Origin: an uncultured Bacilli bacterium
GTDB lineage: Bacteria; Bacillota_I; Bacilli_A; RF39; UBA660
DNA length: 5,780 nucleotides
Assembly (NCBI GenBank): GCA_934091015.1
Contig: CAKOKM010000053.1
Coordinates: forward strand, 1-5,780
Reading direction: 5' to 3'
The translations under genes were made by a program, and so were the position numbers. Below are positions 1-4,735 of the stretch, piece by piece; position 1 is the first letter of the stretch; the number at the start of each line of letters is the position of its first letter. Below the pieces are notes generated by a model that worked only from the letters and a program-made list of their open reading frames with translations, searched no databases and had not been told where the DNA came from.

Positions 1-459
1 ACTGGTAAAAAAGAAACTAAAATTGATAATGAAAGTATTAATAAAAATATAGATTTAATTGCGAAAGCTAAAAAAGAAGAGGAATTTATTCAAAATGATA
101 TTTATACTCCAATTGACTATTTTAATGGTTTCTTAACTGGATATGCTGCTAATTGTCCTTTATGTGGTGGAACACTTGGATGTAATGGTCAAAATGTTTT
201 AGATGGAACAATTTATTATAATGATGCTGATTATGGTGAAGTTAGAATTGTTGCGTCTTCTAGCAATTTAAGATGTGGCTCTATTGTTCAATTCAATTTA
301 GATACTGTTTCTAATAAACCAATTACTGCAATTGTGCTTGATAGAGGTGTGACTGGAACTAATTTAGATTTATTAATGGAGAGCGAAGATGCTGCTATTA
401 GATATGTTGGAGGAAGATTAATTTCTTATAGTGTTCTTAGGAATGGTTATAACAGATAA
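1..459 (+). CDS. 3' end of a 3D-domain (YabE/RpfB C-terminal-like) cell-wall protein
   Basis: The window opens inside this gene: 152 codons are open from base 1 to the TAA at 457-459 and no start is visible. Residues 1-35 of the visible part are a charged Lys/Glu/Asn-rich linker. Residues 44-147 look like a 3D domain, the double-psi beta-barrel related to MltA-type lytic transglycosylases: a GYAANCPLCGG segment (Cys52, Cys55, then Cys61), a strand followed by RCGSIVQF where the family usually has the 'iPlGt.v.v' segment, then LDRGVTG and NLDLL carrying Asp114 and Asp123, and a final A..YVGG...YSVLR. The first of the family's three aspartates appears to be replaced (Ala-Ser at 85-86). A role in peptidoglycan remodelling outside the cell is inferred from the family. 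The order 3D protein then ksgA resembles Bacillus yabE-rnmV-ksgA, with rnmV absent between them. It is probably co-transcribed with rsmA, 16 nt downstream. Confidence 0.72.
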   Translation, partial: TGKKETKIDNESINKNIDLIAKAKKEEEFIQNDIYTPIDYFNGFLTGYAANCPLCGGTLGCNGQNVLDGTIYYNDADYGEVRIVASSSNLRCGSIVQFNLDTVSNKPITAIVLDRGVTGTNLDLLMESEDAAIRYVGGRLISYSVLRNGYNR

Positions 460-475
460 ATTTTAGGAGGTTTTT

Positions 476-1255
476 ATGATTGATCATAAATTTAAAAAAC
501 AATATGGTCAAAATTTTTTGATTGATAAAAATATTTTAAATAAAATTTCTGAAAGTATTTGTCCAAGTGAAAATGATTTGATTATTGAAATTGGTCCTGG
601 TAGTGGTAATTTGACTAAAAAGTTAAAAGAATACAAGGCAAATTTGGTATGTTTTGAAATTGATAAATCCTTAGATAAATATTTAAGTTTGTTAGAAGAT
701 GATAAGACAAAAATTGTTTATGAAGATTTTATGAATGTGAAGTTAGATGAATTTGTAAAAAATTATAATTATGAAAATATTTACGTAATAGCTAATATTC
801 CTTATTATATAACTACACCTATAATTGAAAAAATTACTTTTTCTAATATTAAAGTTAAATCTCTTTTGTTAATGGTTCAAAAGGAGGTTGCAGATAGACT
901 TTCTAGTGAATGTGGTAATAGAGAATATGGATATATAACAGTTTTATTAAATGCTTTTTATGATATTAATAAACTATTTAATGTTAATAGAAACTCTTTT
1001 TATCCGGTGCCTAATGTGGATAGTGCTATCATTAAACTAGATAGTAAAGAATGTAATATTTTAAATTTTGAAAAATTTAATAAGTTAATTAAAAATGCTT
1101 TTAGATTTAAAAGAAAGACTTTAAAAAATAATTTAAATGGTTACGATTTGGAATTAATAAACAATATATTAGGAGAATATGGTTTTTCATTATCTAATAG
1201 AGCAGAAGACATACCTGTTGAGGTTTATATTCAATTATCAAATAAGCTAAAATAA
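476..1255 (+). CDS. rsmA: 16S rRNA (adenine1518-N6/adenine1519-N6)-dimethyltransferase RsmA/KsgA
   Basis: This cytoplasmic SAM-dependent enzyme dimethylates two adjacent adenines in the 3'-terminal hairpin of 16S rRNA during late small-subunit assembly. Its 259 aa is slightly shorter than the usual 260-295. Motifs appear in order: KKQYGQNFL (residues 7-15), the SAM-binding loop EIGPGSGNLT (38-47), an acidic SAM contact at CFEID (59-63), YEDF (82-85), the catalytic NIPYYI motif (107-112, the NLPY type with Ile), MVQKEVADRL (133-142), FYPVPNVDSAII (175-186), and a basic C-terminal helical part with FRFKRKTLKNNL (209-220) and NRAEDIP (241-247). The ATG has a strong AGGAGG at 465-470, 5 nt upstream. 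No promoter is visible between it and the 3D-domain gene, so the two likely form an operon. Transcription should end at the hairpin overlapping its stop codon. Confidence 0.96.
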   Translation: MIDHKFKKQYGQNFLIDKNILNKISESICPSENDLIIEIGPGSGNLTKKLKEYKANLVCFEIDKSLDKYLSLLEDDKTKIVYEDFMNVKLDEFVKNYNYENIYVIANIPYYITTPIIEKITFSNIKVKSLLLMVQKEVADRLSSECGNREYGYITVLLNAFYDINKLFNVNRNSFYPVPNVDSAIIKLDSKECNILNFEKFNKLIKNAFRFKRKTLKNNLNGYDLELINNILGEYGFSLSNRAEDIPVEVYIQLSNKLK

Positions 1256-1279
1256 AAAATCAGAATTTCTGATTTTTTT
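1254..1279. terminator. Bidirectional intrinsic terminator shared by rsmA and the convergent HTH gene
   Basis: Perfect 11-bp inverted repeat: arms 1254-1264 and 1268-1278 with loop ATT at 1265-1267. The core is AATCAGA/TCTGATT, flanked by an A-run on one side and a T-run on the other, so a U-tract follows the stem in either direction. It overlaps the last bases of the rsmA stop (1253-1255) and of the minus-strand gene's stop (1278-1280). Confidence 0.85.
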
Positions 1280-1535
1280 ATTTGAATAAATGTGCTTTAT
1301 TACGTTTCCTAACTGGCAATATTTTGCTAGTTTTTTGAGTTGCATCATACAATTTTTTTAAATCTGATATATCTTTATTAATTTGATCTATACTTAAATG
1401 AAGTTCTTCGGCTTGTTTAACTATTGTATAACCTAACGCTCTTGTTTTAATAATGTAAATTTGTCTTTCGTTTAAATTTCCTTCTTCAATGAATGCATCA
1501 ACAATAGTTTTTGTCCAAAAAACTTGTTTTGTCAT
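1278..1535 (-). CDS. Small helix-turn-helix protein resembling sigma-70 region 4
   Basis: An 85-aa soluble protein beginning MTKQVFWTKT. Residues 22-64 hold a predicted helix-turn-helix: NERQIYIIKTRALGYTIVKQ (22-41) gives the first helices in the style of sigma region 4 or LuxR-type domains, and HLSIDQINKDISDLKKLYD is the turn and likely recognition helix. The tail (74-85) is Lys/Arg-rich, consistent with nucleic-acid contact. No sigma region 2, sensor domain or membrane segment is present. I recall similar short 'MTKQVFWT' proteins in gut Firmicutes, often in accessory or phage-like contexts, but here no other phage gene is nearby. The ATG has GGTGAG at 1539-1544 only 3 nt upstream, a tight spacing, and a plausible promoter at 1552-1580. 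It converges on rsmA. The DNA-binding role is inferred; the target is unknown. Confidence 0.78.
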   Translation of the reverse strand: MTKQVFWTKTIVDAFIEEGNLNERQIYIIKTRALGYTIVKQAEELHLSIDQINKDISDLKKLYDATQKTSKILPVRKRNKAHLFK

Positions 1536-1551
1536 ATGCTCACCATGTATA

Positions 1552-1580
1552 ATTTTACTATTAATTCAGTACAAAATCAA
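1552..1580 (-). promoter_or_regulatory. Candidate sigma-A-type promoter for the small HTH gene
   Basis: Reading the minus strand, TTGATT (1575-1580) and TAAAAT (1552-1557) are separated by exactly 17 nt. The predicted start near 1545 leaves only about 10 nt of leader with GGTGAG at its very 5' end, which is short but workable. The match to consensus is 4/6 and 5/6, and the region is AT-rich, so chance remains possible. Confidence 0.5.
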
Positions 1581-1596
1581 CTAAATTTTCTTTTCC

Positions 1597-1629
1597 TATG
1601 AGGTTTCGTATGAGGTTTCTATAAGGTGT
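1597..1629. repeat. Short tandem direct repeat, two exact copies plus a degenerate third
   Basis: TATGAGGTTTC occurs at 1597-1607 and 1609-1619, followed by a degenerate copy TATAAGGTGT ending at 1629. The period is 11-12 bp, about one helical turn. It lies between the stop of the 132-aa gene and the candidate promoter of the HTH gene, where it could be a set of regulator half-sites or just slippage-generated sequence. Confidence 0.6.
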
Positions 1630-1631
1630 GT

Positions 1632-2030
1632 TTAATTTGCAATTGTTTGCTCAATTAAATGCAAAAAATCTAATATTTCATTATTTTCAAAAATTATTTT
1701 ATAATTTTTGAAAGTTGTATTTTCTGGTTTTATTAAATTTAAAGCCATGTATTTATCCGTATTTACATAATAACATTTAATTGTAAAATAATTTTTAATG
1801 AAAAATAATTTATGTGGTTTTATGTTCTCTAAATATCCTTTTTTTATTGTATTTACAATTTTGTTTAATTCTTTTTTACTAAGTGATTCTCTATTTATAT
1901 GATAGTTAAATTCATTATTATTTAATGTGAGTTCTACGTTACACCAAACGTCTTCATTTAATAGTCCAATTTTATTTTTGGTTAAACTTATTTTTAATTT
2001 ATATTCTGTATTTTTATATGCTAGTTTCAT
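1632..2030 (-). CDS. Hypothetical small soluble alpha/beta protein, 132 aa
   Basis: I do not recognise this gene with confidence. It has a good Shine-Dalgarno (AAAGGAG at 2039-2045 region on the minus strand, about 8 nt before the ATG), supporting translation. The protein is Lys/Asn/Ile-rich with no signal peptide, no membrane segment and two cysteines (30 and 86). By pattern it begins with strands (residues 1-45, including DVWCNVELTL and EFNYHI), then a helix RESLSKKELNKIVNTIKKGYL (48-67), then strands (KLFFIKNYFTIKCYYV, MALNLI, YKIIFE) and a final helix EILDFLHLIEQTI (118-130). This layout recalls WapI-type small immunity-like proteins, but that rests on shape only and no toxin gene is adjacent. 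No terminator separates it from the HTH gene 97 bp downstream, so read-through into that gene is possible. It has no convincing promoter of its own. Confidence 0.7.
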   Translation of the reverse strand: MKLAYKNTEYKLKISLTKNKIGLLNEDVWCNVELTLNNNEFNYHINRESLSKKELNKIVNTIKKGYLENIKPHKLFFIKNYFTIKCYYVNTDKYMALNLIKPENTTFKNYKIIFENNEILDFLHLIEQTIAN

Positions 2031-2101
2031 AATATTTACTCCTTTAGATATTAATATAATATCAAATTTATATTTTTAATAACTGTAAAAAAAATGTAAT
2101 G

Positions 2102-2127
2102 AAAAAATCTTCCACATAGAAGATTTT
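2102..2127 (-). terminator. Intrinsic terminator of the cold-shock gene
   Basis: A 9-bp inverted repeat, AAAATCTTC (2104-2112) and GAAGATTTT (2119-2127), has a 6-nt loop. On the minus strand it is followed by a T-run (2107 down to 2102) and a second T-run about 8 nt further on. It overlaps the cold-shock gene's stop codon (2126-2128). Confidence 0.8.
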
Positions 2128-2359
2128 ATATTAATATTTCATCGTTAGTAGGCACAACACTGCTTAATGATACTACATTTTTTGCCTGTAATCCTTTATT
2201 TGTTCTTATAAGTTCAAATTCAACACTTTCTCCTTCGGCAAGTGTTTTGTATCCTTTCATGTTTATTGCTGAATAATGTACGAAAATATCCTCGTCATTA
2301 TTATATTCTAGAAAACCAAAACCTCTTTCATTGTTAAACCATTTAACTCTACTTTTCAT
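2126..2359 (-). CDS. csp: Cold-shock domain protein (CspA/CspB family)
   Basis: A single-domain OB-fold protein that binds single-stranded nucleic acid and is expected to act as an RNA chaperone in the cytoplasm. KWFNNERGFGFLEY (residues 6-19) contains RNP1 (RGFGFLEY) and DIFVHYSAI (24-32) contains RNP2, so the stacking aromatics Trp7, Phe14, Phe16, Phe26, His28 and Tyr29 are all present. LAEGESVEFELIRTNKGLQAKNVV (40-63) completes the fold. At 77 aa it is about ten residues longer than the usual 65-70; the extra tail is SSVVPTNDEILI. The ATG follows a GGAAGG-type ribosome site, and an inverted repeat sits just upstream in the leader. It is monocistronic, with its own promoter candidate and terminator. 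Confidence 0.95.
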   Translation of the reverse strand: MKSRVKWFNNERGFGFLEYNNDEDIFVHYSAINMKGYKTLAEGESVEFELIRTNKGLQAKNVVSLSSVVPTNDEILI

Positions 2360-2374
2360 ATTTCATTCCTTCCT

Positions 2375-2390
2375 TTGTGCCTTAGCACAA
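2375..2390 (-). promoter_or_regulatory. Leader inverted repeat next to the csp ribosome site
   Basis: TTGTGC (2375-2380) and GCACAA (2385-2390) form a perfect 6-bp stem with a 4-nt loop. It ends about 3 nt before the GGAAGG of the csp ribosome site. If transcription starts near 2388, the hairpin would be almost the whole 5' leader. It could tune translation or protect the mRNA 5' end, or act at DNA level as an operator overlapping +1. Confidence 0.5.
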
Positions 2391-2394
2391 TATT

Positions 2395-2403
2395 ATTATC
2401 TCA
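2395..2403 (-). promoter_or_regulatory. Candidate extended -10 promoter for csp
   Basis: On the minus strand TGAGATAAT gives a TGN extension plus GATAAT (5/6). No good -35 lies at the right distance, as is usual for extended -10 promoters. The predicted start is near 2388, 28-30 nt before the csp ATG. Confidence 0.5.
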
Positions 2404-2514
2404 AATTTATGTGGATCTAACGTGTAATTTTAATTCCAATTAAATGTTATATTTATTCCTTTTTTGTTTTATAAAACTGTATAATTTATGTAATTAGAAA
2501 AATTAATTTAATAC

Positions 2515-2543
2515 TTGCATATAATAACCAAGTGTGATATATT
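2515..2543 (+). promoter_or_regulatory. Candidate promoter for the DUF5698-like gene
   Basis: TTGCAT (2515-2520), 17 nt, then TATATT (2538-2543) preceded by TGA, making an extended -10. The predicted start near 2550 lies downstream of the upstream GTG at 2534, which argues for translation from the ATG at 2576. Confidence 0.55.
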
Positions 2544-2560
2544 TTAAATTCTGTTTCAAG

Positions 2561-2566
2561 AAAGGA
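2561..2566 (+). promoter_or_regulatory. Ribosome binding site that fixes the start of the DUF5698-like gene
   Basis: AAAGGA lies 9 nt before the ATG at 2576. No comparable site precedes the in-frame GTG at 2534, and the 14 residues that start would add are not membrane-protein-like. Confidence 0.7.
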
Positions 2567-2575
2567 TGTATATTT

Positions 2576-3070
2576 ATGAAAGAATTTATAATTAATTTTG
2601 TATTAATATTTATTGTTAAAGTTATAGATAATATTTTAGGAACAAGTAAGACGATTTTAATTCAAAAGAACAAGTCATTTATAGCGTCTATTACAGTAAT
2701 TATTAGTCAAATTATATTTTATAAATTAATTAATGTAGTGGATAATAATGATGGAGAATTAATGATTTACGTTATATCTGTTGCTAGTGGAATAGGTACT
2801 TTACTAGCGTTACATATTAGTAATAAATTTTCTAAAGATAGAGTATTTTTTAATATTATCCTTAATGATGATAAGAATGTAATGATGAAATTTAGAGATT
2901 GGCTTAAGGAAAATAAAATTACAAATTTGACAACAGACGGATATACAAAAGATTGGAAGAAAACTTTGGCAATAACTGCTTATGCTGAAACTAAGGAGCA
3001 AAGTAAGTTAATAGATGAATATATAAAAAATAGTGATGTTAAATTTAAAAGAATAATTGAAAAACAATAA
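2576..3070 (+). CDS. Small membrane protein of the DUF5698/UPF0316 type
   Basis: A 164-aa protein from the ATG at 2576 (an in-frame GTG at 2534 exists but lies upstream of the likely transcription start). Three hydrophobic segments, about residues 4-22, 36-54 and 62-80, form the membrane part. The stretch VIDNILGTSKTILIQKNKSF...ASITVIISQIIFYKLINVV matches the layout of the DUF5698 domain in UPF0316 proteins, where a D..L.T.K/R motif follows the first segment. Residues 90-164 are soluble, with alternating strands and helices (FFNIILND, KFRDWLKENKI, LAITAYAE, SKLIDEYIKN), in the place where UPF0316 proteins carry a small cytoplasmic domain. Function is unknown in the family. It is divergent from csp. 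The glyQS promoter lies within its last codons, and no terminator separates the two, so some transcripts may run into glyQS. Confidence 0.75.
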   Translation: MKEFIINFVLIFIVKVIDNILGTSKTILIQKNKSFIASITVIISQIIFYKLINVVDNNDGELMIYVISVASGIGTLLALHISNKFSKDRVFFNIILNDDKNVMMKFRDWLKENKITNLTTDGYTKDWKKTLAITAYAETKEQSKLIDEYIKNSDVKFKRIIEKQ

Positions 3071-3085
3071 TAAATATTGTATAAT
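3057..3085 (+). promoter_or_regulatory. Strong sigma-A-type promoter for the glyQS T-box leader
   Basis: TTGAAA (3057-3062), spacer of exactly 17 nt, and a perfect TATAAT (3080-3085). The -35 and part of the spacer lie inside the 3' end of the upstream coding region. The predicted start is near 3091-3093. Confidence 0.8.
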
Positions 3086-3091
3086 CAAAAT

Positions 3092-3217
3092 TGTTAAACG
3101 AAGACGGGTTTGGAAAGCCTATCAGTTATGAAATTAAAAGGGATTCTTATATAAGAATAAATAGAGTGGAACCGCGGGAATTACTCGTCTCTATGTTATA
3201 TTAGAATTCTTTTTTTT
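3092..3217 (+). promoter_or_regulatory. Short T-box leader controlling glycyl-tRNA synthetase
   Basis: AGAGTGGAACCGCG at 3163-3176 matches the T-box consensus AGGGTGGNACCGCG with one change. An antiterminator can be drawn in the standard shape: helix A1 ATAGAG (3161-3166) with CTCTAT (3189-3194), the seven-base bulge TGGAACC (3167-3173) that pairs with the uncharged tRNA 3' end, and helix A2 GCGGG (3174-3178) with CTCGT (3184-3188), closed by loop AATTA. ATTCTTATATAAGAAT (3143-3158) gives a hairpin just before it, like Stem III. Low charging of tRNA-Gly should favour read-through. Odd: only about 70 nt lie between the predicted transcript start and the T-box, so a full Stem I (around 100 nt) does not fit and the specifier is unclear; GGA at 3112-3114 is the best glycine codon candidate. 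Confidence 0.88.
3136..3217 (+). terminator. Candidate leader terminator formed by long-range pairing around the T-box
   Basis: The T-run at 3210-3217 is preceded by AGAATTC. Bases 3136-3147 (AAAAGGGATTCT) can pair with 3203-3214 over 12 bp with two G-U pairs, and 3149-3154 continue with 3196-3201 after one mismatch. This helix competes with the Stem III-like hairpin (3143-3158). No local GC-rich hairpin precedes the T-run, although GGGAATT (3176-3182) offers a weaker alternative partner. Drawn by eye, without energy calculation. Confidence 0.5.
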
Positions 3218-3220
3218 GTT

Positions 3221-3226
3221 AGGAGG
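3221..3226 (+). promoter_or_regulatory. Ribosome binding site that fixes the glyQS start
   Basis: A consensus AGGAGG lies 4 nt before the ATG at 3231. An in-frame TTG at 3216 overlaps the terminator T-run and would place this site inside the coding sequence, so it is not the start. Confidence 0.9.
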
Positions 3227-3230
3227 AATT

Positions 3231-4601
3231 ATGGAAGAAATTACAATGAAGGATATTGTTAATTTATGTAAACAATATGGGTATATTTATCAAGGTAGTG
3301 AAATTTATGGAGGTCTTGCAAATACGTGGGATTATGGTCCATTAGGAAGTGTCTTAAAGGATAATGTTAAGGCAACTTGGAAAAAGAGATTTATTGAAGA
3401 AAGAGATAATGCTTATCAGGTTGATGCATCTATTTTAATGCATCCTAGAGTTTGGGAAGCTTCTGGACATGTTCAATCATTTAGTGATCCTTTAATTGAT
3501 TGTAAGGGTTGTAAGAGTAGATATAGAGTTGATAATTTAATTGCTGATTATGATTCAAATGTTGATGTTGATGCTATGACTGAACAAGAAATGATGGAGT
3601 ATATTAAATCTAATAAAGTTCCTTGTCCAAAATGTGGAAAATGTGATTTTACAGATTTAAGAGATTTCAATTTGATGTTTAAGACTAATAGAGGTGTAGT
3701 TGTAGATAATCAAAGTTTGATTTATTTAAGACCGGAAAATGCGCAAGGAGAATATGTTAACTATTTAAATGTTAAAAGAACAAGTAGATGTACATTACCT
3801 TTTAGTATTGGTCAAGTAGGTAAAGCATTTAGAAATGAGATAACTCCAGGTAATTTTACTTTTAGAACTATTGAATTTGAACAAATGGAATATCAAACAT
3901 TTTGCAATCCGAAAGATGATCATGATTTATATTTGTATTTTAAAGATTATGCAAAAAATTATTTTGCAGATTTAGGAATTCCAAAAGATATGTTAAGATA
4001 TCATGATCATGAAAAACTTGCTCATTATGCTAAAGAAGCTTGTGATATTGAATATAAATTCCCATTTGGTTGGGGTGAAATAAATGGTACACATAATCGA
4101 ACTAATTATGATTTATCTAGACATCAAGAATATAGTGGTGAAAAGATGGAATATGTTGATCCTGTAACTAATGAGAAATTTATTCCTTACATTATTGAAT
4201 CAACTGTTGGTGCTGATAGATTAGTTCTTGCATTATTATTTAATGGTTATAAGAGAGAAACTTTAGAAGATGGTGATGTAAGAGAAGTTATGAGTTTACA
4301 TCCTGCTATTGCCCCTTATAAAGTTGCTGTGTTACCTTTAATTAAGAAGTATCATAGTGAAAAAGCAAAAGAAATTTATAAAACTTTAAGAAAAGAATTT
4401 AATTGTGACTATGATGAGGCTGGATCTATTGGTAAACGCTATAGAAGAGAAGATATTATGGGAACTCCATGGTGTTTAACTGTTGATGATAATACTTTGG
4501 AAAATGGTGCTGTGACTTTAAGAAATAGAGATACTATGGAACAAATTTCTTTATCTGTAGATGAAGCAATTAAATATGTTCAAGAAAGAATTAAATTTTA
4601 G
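3231..4601 (+). CDS. glyQS: Glycyl-tRNA synthetase, alpha2 (GlyQS) type
   Basis: This class II aminoacyl-tRNA synthetase charges tRNA-Gly with glycine using ATP; it acts as a homodimer in the cytoplasm and is unrelated in layout to the alpha2beta2 GlyQ/GlyS enzyme. From the ATG at 3231 it is 456 aa, full length for the family. Features in order: YGGLANTWDYGPLG (residues 26-39), DASILMHPRVWEASGH (65-80, motif 1 region), cysteine pairs CKGC (91-94) and CPKC (132-135, plus Cys138) that probably bind zinc, RPENAQG (167-173), motif 2 FRNEITPGNFTFRTIEFEQME (200-220), WGEING (281-286), motif 3 ESTVGADRLVLALL (323-336), and the anticodon-binding domain from HPAIAPYKVAVLPL (357-370) to the end, including GSIGKRYRR and GTPWCLTVD. 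It sits alone behind the T-box leader, with terminators downstream. Confidence 0.98.
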   Translation: MEEITMKDIVNLCKQYGYIYQGSEIYGGLANTWDYGPLGSVLKDNVKATWKKRFIEERDNAYQVDASILMHPRVWEASGHVQSFSDPLIDCKGCKSRYRVDNLIADYDSNVDVDAMTEQEMMEYIKSNKVPCPKCGKCDFTDLRDFNLMFKTNRGVVVDNQSLIYLRPENAQGEYVNYLNVKRTSRCTLPFSIGQVGKAFRNEITPGNFTFRTIEFEQMEYQTFCNPKDDHDLYLYFKDYAKNYFADLGIPKDMLRYHDHEKLAHYAKEACDIEYKFPFGWGEINGTHNRTNYDLSRHQEYSGEKMEYVDPVTNEKFIPYIIESTVGADRLVLALLFNGYKRETLEDGDVREVMSLHPAIAPYKVAVLPLIKKYHSEKAKEIYKTLRKEFNCDYDEAGSIGKRYRREDIMGTPWCLTVDDNTLENGAVTLRNRDTMEQISLSVDEAIKYVQERIKF

Positions 4602-4606
4602 GAATT

Positions 4607-4632
4607 AAGGCTAGAGATGGTCTTTTTCTTTT
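4607..4632 (+). terminator. Probable glyQS terminator
   Basis: AAGGCT (4607-4612) pairs with GGTCTT (4619-4624) over 6 bp with two G-U pairs and a 6-nt loop, followed by TTTTTCTTTT to 4632. It begins 5 nt after the TAG stop. The stem is weak, so some read-through to the next terminator is likely. Confidence 0.55.
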
Positions 4633-4697
4633 GATTTTATATTATTAATCTTTGTTTTGTGCAAATTGGTTGTTTTTTATGAAATTTATTATATATA

Positions 4698-4735
4698 AAA
4701 ACTGATATAAATATTTTATAATATCAGCTTTTTTT
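4698..4735. terminator. Bidirectional terminator between glyQS and the MscS gene
   Basis: CTGATAT (4702-4708) and ATATCAG (4721-4727) form a 7-bp stem with a 12-nt AT-rich loop. A run of seven T's follows on the + strand (4729-4735) and four T's on the minus strand (4701-4698). It would end the minus-strand MscS gene, whose stop is at 4734-4736, and back up the weaker glyQS terminator. The stretch 4633-4697 holds nothing else I can identify. Confidence 0.75.

Noticed and set aside
2429..2444. TTTAATT-CC-AATTAAA palindrome between csp and the DUF5698-like gene
   Set aside because: Only A/T bases in the arms with a 2-nt centre, and not positioned on either promoter; expected by chance in DNA of this composition.
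2480..2485. Perfect TATAAT on the + strand upstream of the DUF5698-like gene
   Set aside because: No -35-like hexamer lies 16-18 nt upstream and no extended TGN precedes it with the right spacing; the 2515-2543 pair is a better promoter. It may still be a minor start.
2534..2575. GTG start adding 14 residues to the DUF5698-like protein
   Set aside because: It overlaps the spacer and -10 of the likely promoter, has no ribosome site, and the ATG at 2576 has a well-placed AAAGGA.
2810..3001. 63-aa open frame on the minus strand
   Set aside because: It lies entirely antisense inside the DUF5698-like gene, has no ribosome site I can see and has no recognisable domain; treated as a shadow.
3216..3230. 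TTG start for glycyl-tRNA synthetase
   Set aside because: It overlaps the leader's T-run and would put the consensus AGGAGG inside the coding sequence; the ATG at 3231 fits the family's N-terminus.
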